A stretch of DNA of 64,000 bases, taken from NCBI GenBank assembly GCA_035515795.1, contig DATJAY010000004.1:62001-126000 (forward strand), written 5' to 3'. This DNA is from Candidatus Acidiferrales bacterium (GTDB taxonomy: Bacteria; Bacteroidota; Ignavibacteria; Kryptoniales; JAKASW01). Below, in pieces: positions 7,338-16,482 of the stretch (positions are counted from its first letter, which is position 1; each line of letters starts with the position of its first letter). The position numbers and the translations under genes were made by a program. The notes below the pieces were generated by a model. That model was not told where the DNA came from, made no database searches, and worked only from the letters and a program-made list of their open reading frames with translations.

Positions 7338-9107
7338 ATGAATCGTCTTCTAATATCGCTTGCTGTCTCTGCAATCTGGGTCGCAACAGCAAATGCTCAA
7401 GTTCCCGATTGGGCGAGGAAAGCTGTGTGGTACCAGATCTTTCCGGAGCGGTTCCGAAACGGAGATTCAGAGAATGATCCAACTATGAAGGATGCACAGG
7501 TCGGCGGACGCGAGTGGAGTGTTTCCCCATGGATGAGCGATTGGTACGAGTTGCAGCCCTGGGAGAAGAAGTTTTCAAACAAGTTTTATGACGTCGTTTT
7601 TGACAGAAGGTATGGCGGTGATTTGGAAGGGGTCATGGATGAACTGCCGTACTTGAAAAAACTAGGCATCAACGCGATCTATTTCAATCCTGTTTTCGAG
7701 TCGCCTTCACTCCACAAATACAACACCGCGACGTACATTCACATCGACCACAACTTCGGTCCGGATCCTGGGGGTGATTTGAAAATCATGTCCGAAGAGA
7801 ATCCCGGCGATTCATCGACATGGAAATGGACCTCTGCGGACAAAGAATTCCTGAAACTCGTGAAGAAAATCCACGAGATGAGAATGCATGTGATCATCGA
7901 TGGAGTATTCAACCACGTCGGCACCGATTTCTGGGCTTTCAAGGATGTCGAGAAAAATCAACAGCAGTCTAAGTTCAAGGACTGGTTTGTGGTGACAAGC
8001 TGGAACGACTCGGCGAAAGGGACGAAGTTCGATTACGCCGGCTGGTGGGGGCTAAAGTCATTGCCGATTTTCAGAAAAGATACCATCACCGGACTTGTCC
8101 ATGGTCCATATGAGCATATCATGGCGATCACGAAGCGGTGGCTGGCTCCCGATGGGAATCCTGCGAACGGTGTTGACGGATGGCGACTCGACGTCCCGAA
8201 TGAAGTGCCGCACGCTTTGTGGAAAGACTGGCGAAAGCTTGTGAAAAGCATAAAACCGGATGCGTATATTTCAGGCGAAATATGGGACAATGCTGCACCA
8301 TGGCTGCGGGGTGACGAGTTCGACGGAGTCATGAATTACATGTTTGCGAAGGCGGTGATGAAATTCTTCATCGACAGGAAGATGGCAATCACGCCGACGC
8401 AGTTCGATTCCACTCTTCAAGCGCTCAGGAATTCATACCCGGACAGCATCGATTACGTCTTACAGAATCTTGTTGACAGCCATGATACCGACAGGCTTGA
8501 GTCGATGATAATGAATCCCGACCGCGACTTTAACGCCGACGATAGTCCGAGGAATAATCCGGCGTACGTCATTTCCAAGCCGGATGCTGCAGCAATTCAG
8601 CGGCAAAAGCTGATCGCACTTTTCCAGATGACTTATGTCGGTGCACCGATGATTTATTACGGCGATGAAGCCGGAATGTGGGGGGCGACCGACCCCGATG
8701 ACAGGAAGCCGATGCTGTGGCGAGATTTGAAATATGAGGACGAGAAGAGCAGCCCTGCGGACGGAGTCCGAAGAACAGAGGATAAAAATATTTTTAACAA
8801 AAATCTTTTTGACTATTACAGGAAATTGATCCGTGAAAGGGAATCGGACCCGGCATTAACGATCGGCGGCTACACGACCCTCATTGCAGACGATCAAAAA
8901 GAAGTATTTGTGTTTGAAAGGGAATATGAAAACCGAGTAGCAATCGCCGGCTTCAACCTGTCGGAGGAGAAGCAATCTGTGGACGTGAATTTGAACGTAG
9001 GCAGTAGAATATTCAACGACGTGCTGAATTCAAAGAGCATCACGATAAAGAATCACGAGCTTCATATTGAGATGGAACCTAGGTGGGGTGTACTACTGGA
9101 GAACTAA
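7338..9107 (+). CDS. Secreted GH13 alpha-glycosidase (neopullulanase/cyclomaltodextrinase-like)
   Basis: A 589-residue GH13 enzyme expected to hydrolyse alpha-1,4-glucans outside the cytoplasm. Residues 1-20 form a signal peptide (MNRLLISL to ANAQ). The barrel shows YQIFPERFRNGD near residue 32, DGVFNHVG (conserved region I), and the catalytic triad: Asp285 in GWRLDVPNEV (nucleophile), Glu314 in SGEIWD (acid/base) and Asp383 in VDSHDTDR. YYGDEAGMWG follows, then a small C-terminal beta domain with FVFERE. The ATG at 7338 is chosen for its GGGGAAAGGA ribosome binding site and the signal peptide. It is separated from kamA by a hairpin and is probably an independent gene. Exact specificity is not determinable. 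Confidence 0.92.
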   Translation: MNRLLISLAVSAIWVATANAQVPDWARKAVWYQIFPERFRNGDSENDPTMKDAQVGGREWSVSPWMSDWYELQPWEKKFSNKFYDVVFDRRYGGDLEGVMDELPYLKKLGINAIYFNPVFESPSLHKYNTATYIHIDHNFGPDPGGDLKIMSEENPGDSSTWKWTSADKEFLKLVKKIHEMRMHVIIDGVFNHVGTDFWAFKDVEKNQQQSKFKDWFVVTSWNDSAKGTKFDYAGWWGLKSLPIFRKDTITGLVHGPYEHIMAITKRWLAPDGNPANGVDGWRLDVPNEVPHALWKDWRKLVKSIKPDAYISGEIWDNAAPWLRGDEFDGVMNYMFAKAVMKFFIDRKMAITPTQFDSTLQALRNSYPDSIDYVLQNLVDSHDTDRLESMIMNPDRDFNADDSPRNNPAYVISKPDAAAIQRQKLIALFQMTYVGAPMIYYGDEAGMWGATDPDDRKPMLWRDLKYEDEKSSPADGVRRTEDKNIFNKNLFDYYRKLIRERESDPALTIGGYTTLIADDQKEVFVFEREYENRVAIAGFNLSEEKQSVDVNLNVGSRIFNDVLNSKSITIKNHELHIEMEPRWGVLLEN

Positions 9108-9119
9108 GCAGTCTTCGGA

Positions 9120-10019
9120 CTAAGATTTTTGTCTCTTCTGCAAATCCGTCTGTGTAATGATTACCCCTCCAATCGTGACGAGCGCGCCGAGCGCAAACGG
9201 CAGTGCGATGCTTTGCTTCAAGAATATGTAAGCCATGATGGCGGTGATCACCGGCTGCCCGTTCGTGAAGACAGCCACCCTGCTGGCCTCGATCTTTCCC
9301 AGCGCATAGTACCATAATAAATATCCTGCAATTGAAGTCCCGAGCGATAGGTAGAGAACCTGCAGCCACTGGCCACCCGACAGCGAAGTGTACCTGTATC
9401 CTATGGAACAAAATATTCCGACAGGGGCGTACATCGCTGTTCCGATTAGGGCGGTGAACATAGTGGTCGTGATCGCGCCATACTTCACCACCAGCTTCCG
9501 ACCGAGCGCCGTGTATGTTGCCCAGGCGATTACTGCTGTGAAAATGAAAGCGTCCCCTTTCATGTGCGAGAATTCGAAGTGATATGAAGCTCCATTGAAC
9601 GATACGTTTGACAAAACCACGACGACCACACCTACGAATGCCATCCCTGTGCCCAAGATTTTCATAAATGTAATTTTTTCATTCAGGTATCTTCTCGAAA
9701 GAACCATGACGAAAATCGGCGTCAGTGCATAAAGCAGCGCACCTTCCGTTGCGGTCGTGTATTTCATCCCATAGAGAAATCCTAATTGGTTCAGCGAGAC
9801 CGAAGTAAAACTAAGAAACAGGAGAAGCGCCAGATCCCGGCCTCTGTACTTGAACGGCAGTCCCGCATAGAAAAAGTATAGCAGGTAAACAAATCCGGAG
9901 ATGATGGTTCTCAAGAATGTGAGATTTGGCGGAGGGATCGTTTGTGTCGCAGCGTTTGCAATTATATAATTGCCTCCGGAAAGGAGAAGCTGGATGAAGA
10001 GAATTACGTATGGGTTCAC
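9120..10019 (-). CDS. EamA/DMT-family transporter
   Basis: A 299-residue membrane protein with about ten transmembrane helices in two EamA repeats. Typical features are PPPNLTFLRTIISGFVYLL in helix 2, LNQLGFLYGMKYTTATEGALLYALTPIFVMVLSRRYLNEKI at the end of repeat 1, and GYLLWYYALGKIEASRVAVFTNGQPVITAIMAYIFLKQSI in repeat 2. Members of this drug/metabolite superfamily export amino acids, sugars or other small solutes; the substrate is unknown. It is convergent with the glycosidase gene, 12 bases away. It could share a transcript with the deacetylase operon 31 bases upstream on the same strand. Confidence 0.88.
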   Translation of the reverse strand: MNPYVILFIQLLLSGGNYIIANAATQTIPPPNLTFLRTIISGFVYLLYFFYAGLPFKYRGRDLALLLFLSFTSVSLNQLGFLYGMKYTTATEGALLYALTPIFVMVLSRRYLNEKITFMKILGTGMAFVGVVVVVLSNVSFNGASYHFEFSHMKGDAFIFTAVIAWATYTALGRKLVVKYGAITTTMFTALIGTAMYAPVGIFCSIGYRYTSLSGGQWLQVLYLSLGTSIAGYLLWYYALGKIEASRVAVFTNGQPVITAIMAYIFLKQSIALPFALGALVTIGGVIITQTDLQKRQKS

Positions 10020-10050
10020 GTAGACACAAAATTCTGTGCACGTCTACTCA

Positions 10051-11451
10051 TCAGCGGAATTGTTCTATTATTCCCGAGAGTGAGTCCATTCTGAATCTGT
10101 CGTTCTCTGCTTCGGATAAGAGCCGGCTGTAAATTCTTTTGTAGCCCGGAAAGTCGATGGGATCTGCCAGAGAATTGTGGAAGAGAATCGAAGCGGCCCC
10201 GTGTGCAGCTTTGGTTTCATCCACGAGCTTTTTCATCTTGTCATAAGTTTCATTTACCGGCTGGCTTCGATTAGCTGAGAATGTGCCGTCCATGATCATT
10301 AACGGTAATTCGGTCACTGTAGAAATCCTGTCTTTCTGAAAATCATACAGGGGGAAAGGGAAGGCGATGCTGTTACGGAAACCGGCTTTTCGAGAAAAGC
10401 CGAGAGTGCTGTCATATTTTAGTCTTGCGTTTTCCCAGATGCCGACGGTTTTGCCTGCGGTAAATTTCAAATAATGCTGCCTTACCGAATTGATCTCCTT
10501 CCCAACCAGGTTTTCGAGTCTCGTCTTTTCAAGGATGAGTTGTTCGCCCTCTATGTAAGTGCGCATGCTCGGATGGATACCGATGTCGAAGCCATGATTC
10601 ATCAGAGAACGCATGAAATTTCTAAGCGAGCGAGAGCGGTAATGGTAATTCATGTCTTCTCTCGCAGTCGCACCCGTCTTGATGAAAAATGTCGACTTGA
10701 GTCCTGAACGGAGTTCGGTTTCTCTCAGAAATTTCAATCCGTTTTTCGGAGGATCATACCCCGTCATAGCAAGAAGCGGACGGAGAAATTTCACGGCGCG
10801 CTCGTTCGGCGTGAGATTTTCTTTGTTAAGTATGGCATGTCCGAAAATGTTTCGCTTTATCATCCTCAAATTGAGCGAGCTGGTATAATCAACATCGTGG
10901 GTCAAGGCGATTCCATGATCGGCGTCCGCATACTTCTTAAGCTCTATCCCGGTATCGAAAAATTTCTCCAATTTTTCTTTCAAGAATATCGAGTAATAAT
11001 TCACCGCGGGATAATCTAAAATGCCGAGCTTGTCCTGCAGCGAATCCATCGCACGAAGTCTGTCGAATTCATCTCTCTCAAGACTGATCAGATCCTGGAA
11101 TTCGGAAGCAAGCATGAAAGCTGCGGCGGCGATATCGAAGTCAATGGCGGCACCCGAAACCGGAAACAACTTCGGAAGTCTCTTCCTCTCGAATTCAAGC
11201 CATTCAAGATGAGAAATGTCCGGGAGTCTGGAATGTTCGATGCATTCTTCAAACTCGTGAGATGCCCTTAAATGGAATATTTTATTTTGACTCGACGGTG
11301 ATTCTTTGCCATAAAGGATGGTAATGGAGTTGTCCTTGACTTCATCGGAAAAAATAACTTCTACACGGAGAGGCTGGAACAGCAGAGTAAATCCATATTT
11401 TATTTTTTTCGTGATGCGTTCATCGACATTGAGGACGACATCTATTTTCAT
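10051..11451 (-). CDS. Polysaccharide deacetylase family protein with DUF7033-like N-terminus
   Basis: A 466-residue protein with a NodB-homology fold from about residue 185. GIALTHDVDY carries the catalytic and metal-binding aspartates, DIGIHPSMRTY near residue 290 carries the zinc-binding His, and AASILFHNSLADP near 425 gives the terminal His. The first 170 residues match the DUF7033-type domain that precedes such deacetylases in Bacteroidota. No signal peptide is seen, so it probably acts on a cytoplasmic or membrane-side substrate. Its ATG overlaps the stop of the upstream reductase gene by four bases, placing it third in a ferredoxin-reductase-deacetylase operon. Substrate unknown. Confidence 0.82.
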   Translation of the reverse strand: MKIDVVLNVDERITKKIKYGFTLLFQPLRVEVIFSDEVKDNSITILYGKESPSSQNKIFHLRASHEFEECIEHSRLPDISHLEWLEFERKRLPKLFPVSGAAIDFDIAAAAFMLASEFQDLISLERDEFDRLRAMDSLQDKLGILDYPAVNYYSIFLKEKLEKFFDTGIELKKYADADHGIALTHDVDYTSSLNLRMIKRNIFGHAILNKENLTPNERAVKFLRPLLAMTGYDPPKNGLKFLRETELRSGLKSTFFIKTGATAREDMNYHYRSRSLRNFMRSLMNHGFDIGIHPSMRTYIEGEQLILEKTRLENLVGKEINSVRQHYLKFTAGKTVGIWENARLKYDSTLGFSRKAGFRNSIAFPFPLYDFQKDRISTVTELPLMIMDGTFSANRSQPVNETYDKMKKLVDETKAAHGAASILFHNSLADPIDFPGYKRIYSRLLSEAENDRFRMDSLSGIIEQFR

Positions 11452-12614
11452 GCGAAGAAGAGTTTCATGACGTCGACGATCAGCATCGGATGTTTGATCA
11501 CCGCCTGCTTGAACAGGTTGCCGAGAGTCTGCTGAGCTTCCGGCAGCCTCGTGATTGCATCGGCTATCGAATCGAGGTCGCTGTCTCTGAATTTATAAAT
11601 TACCTTTTTGATTTTATAATATCTGTCATGGCGGCCGCCGAGTGAATTTTTCCACTCTTTCTCATACTGTTCCATCAAGGACATATCGCCTTTCCTGATA
11701 ATTTCTGCCGCAATTTTCCCAGCGATCCTTCCGCCGATCATGCCGCTGATTATCCCTCCCCCCGAAACCGGATTGACCTGGTGCGCGGCGTCTCCGACCA
11801 GCATCAGCCCGGGCATTGCCATTTTCTCGAGCGACTCCGCACACGGAACGCCCCCGGCAATCTTTGTGAGAATCGAAGCATTCGGAAAGTTTTCCTGCAT
11901 GAATTCTTCAAGAAATTTCAGAGCGTGTTTTTTCCTGCTTTCGTCTGCCGCCACACCGAGCCCGATGTTTGCCGTCTTGTTTCCTTTTGGAAAAACCCAT
12001 AAGTAACCGCCAGGCGCGTACCTCTGTCCGAAATAGAAATAGCAAGTGCCCTCTTCAACATCGACGTTCGCTGCCGTGACCTGTGCGGCTGACTCCATGT
12101 CGTGCATCGAAACGGTGGTGTCTATCCCTGCCCACCTCCCGATTCTCGACTCTACGCCGTCTGCGCCTATGACAATTTTGCTTTTGATAGTCAACCGTTC
12201 ACCATGGTATTGCACCGAAACGCCGGTCACCGTACCGTTATTTCTGGTGATCCCATCCACGTACGCCTTTGTAACGACTTCAGCTCCGTCGTCTGCAGCA
12301 ATGCGCGCCAATTCATAATCGAATATTTTTCTGTTCAAAATATATCCGACGCCATCGATGTTCGGCTTGACGACTTTTCCATTAGGGGCGACGAGTTTGA
12401 AGTCTTTGATTTCTGCCGCGATGAATTTCTTGTCGGGCTGAAGAAATTGGATAAGGCCTTCGTGGTCAACCGCCTCGCCGCACCGAACGGGCACACCGAC
12501 CTCACGGTCCTTTTCAAGCATGAGAACTTTTGCGCCGCCTTGTGTTGCATATCTCGCAGCCGTCGAGCCGGCCGGACCCGCACCTACAACGATTACATCA
12601 TAAGAATCTTTCAT
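11448..12614 (-). CDS. Geranylgeranyl reductase family FAD-dependent oxidoreductase
   Basis: A 388-residue flavoprotein. The N-terminal FAD-binding motif is VVGAGPAGSTAARYA (residues 9-23), followed by GEAVDHEGL near 47, YILNRKIFDYELA near 90, and LMLVGDAAHQVNPVSGGGI near residue 270, which binds the FAD ribityl/phosphate. These are characteristic of the geranylgeranyl reductase family, which saturates isoprenoid double bonds. Both ends overlap neighbours by four bases (ferredoxin upstream, deacetylase downstream), so it belongs to a translationally coupled operon. The coupled ferredoxin is the likely electron donor. The isoprenoid substrate (quinone side chain, carotenoid or lipid) cannot be told from sequence. 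Confidence 0.88.
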   Translation of the reverse strand: MKDSYDVIVVGAGPAGSTAARYATQGGAKVLMLEKDREVGVPVRCGEAVDHEGLIQFLQPDKKFIAAEIKDFKLVAPNGKVVKPNIDGVGYILNRKIFDYELARIAADDGAEVVTKAYVDGITRNNGTVTGVSVQYHGERLTIKSKIVIGADGVESRIGRWAGIDTTVSMHDMESAAQVTAANVDVEEGTCYFYFGQRYAPGGYLWVFPKGNKTANIGLGVAADESRKKHALKFLEEFMQENFPNASILTKIAGGVPCAESLEKMAMPGLMLVGDAAHQVNPVSGGGIISGMIGGRIAGKIAAEIIRKGDMSLMEQYEKEWKNSLGGRHDRYYKIKKVIYKFRDSDLDSIADAITRLPEAQQTLGNLFKQAVIKHPMLIVDVMKLFFA

Positions 12615-12841
12615 GCGACAAGCCCGGCCTGTGGCAATTTCCCGGGGTGCCGCTTCACCTTATCGCGGTTGAACTCAAACACTTCAAAAGGACACGCCCA
12701 CTCGCACTTTCGGCAGTCGGTGCAGATTTCGTGAACGATCGATATACGGCTCTCGCTGAGGTCGATGCAGTTTTCCGGACAAACGCCTACACAGCAGCCG
12801 CATAAGTCGCACTTATCTTCGTGTATCTCTATCATTTCCAA
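12611..12841 (-). CDS. 2[4Fe-4S] ferredoxin
   Basis: A 76-residue ferredoxin with two CxxCxxCxxxC motifs: CDLCGCCVGVC from residue 11 and CTDCRKCEWAC near residue 41, the second followed by Pro. A short basic tail (KVKRHPGKLPQAGLVA) follows. Start could also be the second Met (MIEIHEDK, 12835). The stop overlaps the start of the geranylgeranyl reductase gene as ATGA, so it is probably that enzyme's dedicated electron donor. Confidence 0.92.
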   Translation of the reverse strand: MEMIEIHEDKCDLCGCCVGVCPENCIDLSESRISIVHEICTDCRKCEWACPFEVFEFNRDKVKRHPGKLPQAGLVA

Positions 12842-12860
12842 GCTCTTATTTGTTTGGTCT

Positions 12861-12889
12861 TAGCCGTTGGATGACAGCTAACGGCTAAA
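12861..12889. repeat. Inverted repeat TTAGCCGTT/AACGGCTAA
   Basis: A 9-base perfect stem (12861-12869 with 12881-12889) with an 11-base loop, in the spacer between dnaG and the ferredoxin gene. No T-tract follows on the minus strand, so it is not an obvious terminator. Confidence 0.6.
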
Positions 12890-12891
12890 AG

Positions 12892-14796
12892 CTACTTCTT
12901 CAGACTTTCAAAATACTGTTCTAAAAGATTTTTATCGCTGTAAGTTTCGGAAAGAAATTGTTTCCTGTTCACGAGTTCCTGATATCTCGAGTCAAACTCT
13001 TCCGTAGACAGTCCTCTCTTTTCAGCACCGGTAATCTTAGAATTTAACAATTTAAGTTGCTGCTCGATTTGTTCAAGTTCGAAAGAGATAAGAAGCTGCG
13101 AGATCCACTTAAGATAATCGGGCGTCTCACTGCTCGGCCTGATTTCTTCCCACCAAACTTTGCTTCTCTGCGTTGTAGAGAAAGCCAGCTGGGCAAAGGA
13201 CTTGCGCATGTCCTCGTCTGCCAATTCATCGATCACAGATCCCATCTCTTTCCCGGAAAATCTTGCGTCGATGATCTTCTGGATAATCTCTTTGCTGATT
13301 GGATTCTGAATGTCAAGTCTATCGATCTGATTTGCGATGACCTCCCACAACGATTCATCGACGCTTGCCAGGAGACTGATCAAGTCCCTTTCGGCAGTCG
13401 ATAGCCGATCGCTGACATTCGACCGTCGAGAAGAAATATCGGGTTCATGGTCGCGCATGAAGGGCTGAGATTGGATCGCCTTCTTCTTTTTCAACTCCTG
13501 ATAAATCGCGTCTTCTCGTAACTCGAATTTCGCGGCGAGGTCTTTCACGTATAAGTTTACTTTGATTGCATCTTTTATTTTTGTTAAGGATTCTACGATG
13601 GAATGAACGATGGTGATCTGGCTTCTCGAAGATCCTGATGCCGCGGGTCCCTTCGGTCCTTTCGGCAGACGCTCGCGTCGCTGAAGTAGCGTCGCTTTGA
13701 ATTCCACGACGTTCATTGCATTTTGAATTAGTCGCATGAATTCTTCGCTGCCTTGAGAGAGGACAAACGTGTCAGGATCTTCGCCTGCCGGAAGCTCTAC
13801 AATGAAAACGTCCATTCCCTGTTCGAGAAGGATGTCGGCTCCGCGCATTGAAGCGTCCTGTCCCGCAGTATCGGCATCATAAACCAGGTAAACATTTTTG
13901 GTGTAACGCGAGATATATTGTATCTGTTCGACAGTCAAGGCCGTTCCGCTCGAGGCAACGACGTTTTTTATTCCGGCCTGGTGAAGGGCAATGAGATCGG
14001 CGTATCCTTCCACGAGTATCGCTGCGTCTTTTTCGATTATCGAGTCTTTCGCCTGATAAACCCCGAAGAGGGTCCTTCCTTTGATGTAAGCGCTGGACTC
14101 AGGCGAGTTTATGTATTTTGCCTTCTCCTCGCCTTTCAAAGTCCGGCCGCCGAAAGCGATTATTCTTCCGCTCGGCGATTGAACAGGGAACATGACGCGG
14201 GCCCGAAATCTATCGTAATATCCGGAGCCGTCCTGCCGCCTGAGAATCAACCCGGACTTCTCGACCACCTTCTCGTCCATTCCTTTTTTTTTCAGATAGT
14301 TAAGGAGTCCATCCCATCTGTCAGGTGCAAAGCCAAGCATGAATTTTTCAATTGTGTCGTCGGTAAATTTTCTTTTTTTATTCAAATATAAGAGCGCATC
14401 TACGCCTTCGTCCGAGCGAAGCATATCTCTGTAGTACCTGCAGGCTTTTTCATTGATATCGAGGACCTCGTCGACCTCGTTTTGCTTTTCGCTGTTGTAA
14501 GAAGGAAGGGTGATGTTCGCCCGCGCGGCGAGCTGTCGCAACGCTTCGCCGAAAGAAATCTTTTCGTACTGCGTCACGAACGTGAAGACGTTCCCTCCGA
14601 CTCCACAGCCGAAACAATGGTACAATCCCTTTTCCCTGTTCACGGTGAATGAGGGAGTCTTTTCATTATGGAACGGACAGAGCCCGAGATAATTTTTCCC
14701 GCGCTTCTGTAGTCGTACGTACTGCGAGATGACATCAACGATGTCAGTAGCCTGGCGCACTTCCTCGACGACACTTTCCGAATTGAGTCTTGCCAT
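12892..14796 (-). CDS. dnaG: DNA primase DnaG
   Basis: A 634-residue primase that makes RNA primers at the replication fork. The N-terminal zinc-binding domain has Cys40, His43, Cys61 and Cys64 (CPFH, CFGC). The RNA-polymerase/TOPRIM core shows FGGRTL near residue 213, ILVEGYADLIALHQAGI near 261 with the catalytic Glu, and VYDADTAGQDA near 303. A C-terminal helicase-binding helical domain follows from about residue 450. A longer frame begins at 14847, but MARLNSES at 14796 with AGAAGAG upstream matches the family start. It is followed by an inverted repeat and the ferredoxin operon on the same strand. Confidence 0.96.
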   Translation of the reverse strand: MARLNSESVVEEVRQATDIVDVISQYVRLQKRGKNYLGLCPFHNEKTPSFTVNREKGLYHCFGCGVGGNVFTFVTQYEKISFGEALRQLAARANITLPSYNSEKQNEVDEVLDINEKACRYYRDMLRSDEGVDALLYLNKKRKFTDDTIEKFMLGFAPDRWDGLLNYLKKKGMDEKVVEKSGLILRRQDGSGYYDRFRARVMFPVQSPSGRIIAFGGRTLKGEEKAKYINSPESSAYIKGRTLFGVYQAKDSIIEKDAAILVEGYADLIALHQAGIKNVVASSGTALTVEQIQYISRYTKNVYLVYDADTAGQDASMRGADILLEQGMDVFIVELPAGEDPDTFVLSQGSEEFMRLIQNAMNVVEFKATLLQRRERLPKGPKGPAASGSSRSQITIVHSIVESLTKIKDAIKVNLYVKDLAAKFELREDAIYQELKKKKAIQSQPFMRDHEPDISSRRSNVSDRLSTAERDLISLLASVDESLWEVIANQIDRLDIQNPISKEIIQKIIDARFSGKEMGSVIDELADEDMRKSFAQLAFSTTQRSKVWWEEIRPSSETPDYLKWISQLLISFELEQIEQQLKLLNSKITGAEKRGLSTEEFDSRYQELVNRKQFLSETYSDKNLLEQYFESLKK

Positions 14797-15010
14797 CTCT
14801 TCTCTTGTGAATGAAAAACGAAAAGCAAAAGGTTGAAAGCCTCTCACTCCTTACCGATAATGGAACTTAATTAAGCGCATACTTAGATTCAATTCTTAAG
14901 AGAGGAACAAGAGGCTTCACGAAGACATGTCATTTGCAATAAGTGAGCAACTGGAAATTTTTCATTATTCACTTTGCACTTCTCACTTTTCTTGAATAAC
15001 TTTTTACAGC

Positions 15011-15706
15011 ATGATTGAAAGATCGGTTCTTATTGTCTCGCGGACGCCGCTGCCGAAGGAAGTCCGCACAAATCTTGTACCACCATTGACGTATGAGGAA
15101 GCAGCAGAACTTCATGTGTCACTGCTTTACGATTTGGTGGAACGTGCAATTTCGCAGTTCCATGTTCACCCATATATTTATTTTGATCCGGCAGACGCGC
15201 GGGCTGACTTTGAACATATCTTCAGACATGCCGGATTTGAGTACAAGCTGAAGCCGGCTATCGGTAACAAGCTTTCCGACAAAATCGGCAACGCAGTAGA
15301 CAACATTTTTTCCGACGGCGTCAAGAAACTGATTTACATCGATCTGGATGCTGCCCTGATTCCGAACCAGGCTATCAAACATGTTTTTGAATTACTGAGC
15401 TTAGACGACGACGTTGTTGTGCTGGCGCCCGATACGGTCGATCAGCTCTATATGATCGGTTTGAAAAAGCCTCATGTCCAAATTTTCGACGCGCTGAATG
15501 CCAAAGACCCGTTCGAAGTCGCAATGAAAATTTCCGCTCCGCTATCATCGATGATGTTTACCCTGAATAGGTTCCAATGTATCCGCGACCTTGCCGGCTT
15601 GAGAAAGATCTATAAATCCTTTGTGAGCAACGGCCAGGTGGTTGAGAATGCCCGCCGTACTGCGAACTTTTTGCAGGGACTGAAGGAAAAATTCGGCGAA
15701 ATCTAA
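15011..15706 (+). CDS. DUF2064/TIGR04282-like glycosyltransferase, motifs degenerate
   Basis: The 231-residue protein has the length and order of the TIGR04282 ('arsenosugar biosynthesis') family: an N-terminal PLPKEVRTNLVPPLTYEEAAELH, a central hydrophobic strand, and a C-terminal helix. However, the signature positions are changed. The usual KTRL is RTNL (residues 19-22), the usual GSDSPxLP reads DLDAALIP (111-118), and the usual PAEDGGYYLIGL reads PDTVDQLYMIGL (140-151). It may therefore have lost nucleotide-sugar transfer or changed substrate. Its stop overlaps the nadD start codon by one base, so the two are co-translated. Confidence 0.72.
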   Translation: MIERSVLIVSRTPLPKEVRTNLVPPLTYEEAAELHVSLLYDLVERAISQFHVHPYIYFDPADARADFEHIFRHAGFEYKLKPAIGNKLSDKIGNAVDNIFSDGVKKLIYIDLDAALIPNQAIKHVFELLSLDDDVVVLAPDTVDQLYMIGLKKPHVQIFDALNAKDPFEVAMKISAPLSSMMFTLNRFQCIRDLAGLRKIYKSFVSNGQVVENARRTANFLQGLKEKFGEI

Positions 15707-16302
15707 TGTCCGAAGGATCCTCCGCAAGGGTAGGCATTCTCGGCGGCACTTTTAACCCACCACATATTGCCCATCTTATCGCAGCCGAAAGTGCGACCGA
15801 GCAACTGAGGTTGGACAAAATGCTTTTTGTCCCGGCGGCGATTCCACCGCACAAGTTGAATGAAAAAATAATCCCTGCCAATGTACGCTTGCAAATGGTG
15901 AAGCTCGCGATAAAAGGTAACCCCAAGTTTGAAGTTTGCGATATTGAGCTCAAGAGGAGCGGAGCATCGTATTCAATCGATACCATAATTGAATTGAAAG
16001 GAAAATTTCCGGACGATAAGTTCTTTCTCGTAATAGGAATAGATCTCCTTATCGATTTTTATTCCTGGAAGGATCCCGAGAAGATTTTGGATAAATGCGA
16101 TGTCGTTGCGATGAATAGACCTGGTTTTGCGCTTGAGTCTGTCGACCAGGGATTGCTTCGACGCGTCGAGGTATTGAGTGTTCCTGGTCTGGACGTCTCT
16201 TCTTCAGACATCCGCAGACGTGTGCACTCGGGCCGGTCGATAAGATTCCTGGTTCCGCAAGCCGTGGAAGAATATATCTACGCTAACTCCATATATCGGT
16301 GA
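15706..16302 (+). CDS. nadD: Nicotinate-nucleotide adenylyltransferase NadD
   Basis: A 198-residue nucleotidyltransferase making deamido-NAD from NaMN and ATP. It has GILGGTFNPPHIAHL near residue 9 (the GGTFNPxHxxH motif), a central DKFFLVIGIDLLIDFYSWKDPEKIL substrate region, and the C-terminal SSSDIRRRVHSGRSIRFLVPQAVEEYI with the ISSTxIR-like motif and the LVPxxVxxYI ending. It overlaps the DUF2064-like gene by one base. A perfect 8-base stem (16291-16298 with 16304-16311) straddles its stop codon but has no T-tract. Confidence 0.95.
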   Translation: MSEGSSARVGILGGTFNPPHIAHLIAAESATEQLRLDKMLFVPAAIPPHKLNEKIIPANVRLQMVKLAIKGNPKFEVCDIELKRSGASYSIDTIIELKGKFPDDKFFLVIGIDLLIDFYSWKDPEKILDKCDVVAMNRPGFALESVDQGLLRRVEVLSVPGLDVSSSDIRRRVHSGRSIRFLVPQAVEEYIYANSIYR

Positions 16303-16482
16303 ACGATATATCTGCCGAGAAATCAAAACCAAAAATCGAAATGAAGCCTTGATCCGGCCAACTCCGAATCTTCTGGCCTCGAGGCCCGGCTCCAGCACTC
16401 TTACTGCCTTGCATTGTAAATCCATGACCGGAATTTTATATTAATCAGTGTCATTTAGCATAACTTTCAAATGGAGTATTCG

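Noticed and set aside
12102-12734. Plus-strand frame of 210 codons across the reductase and ferredoxin genes
   Set aside because: Antisense to two genes with clear FAD and Fe-S motifs.
16291-16311. Perfect 8-base hairpin across the nadD stop codon as a terminator
   Set aside because: The stem is AT-rich and no T-tract follows on either strand.
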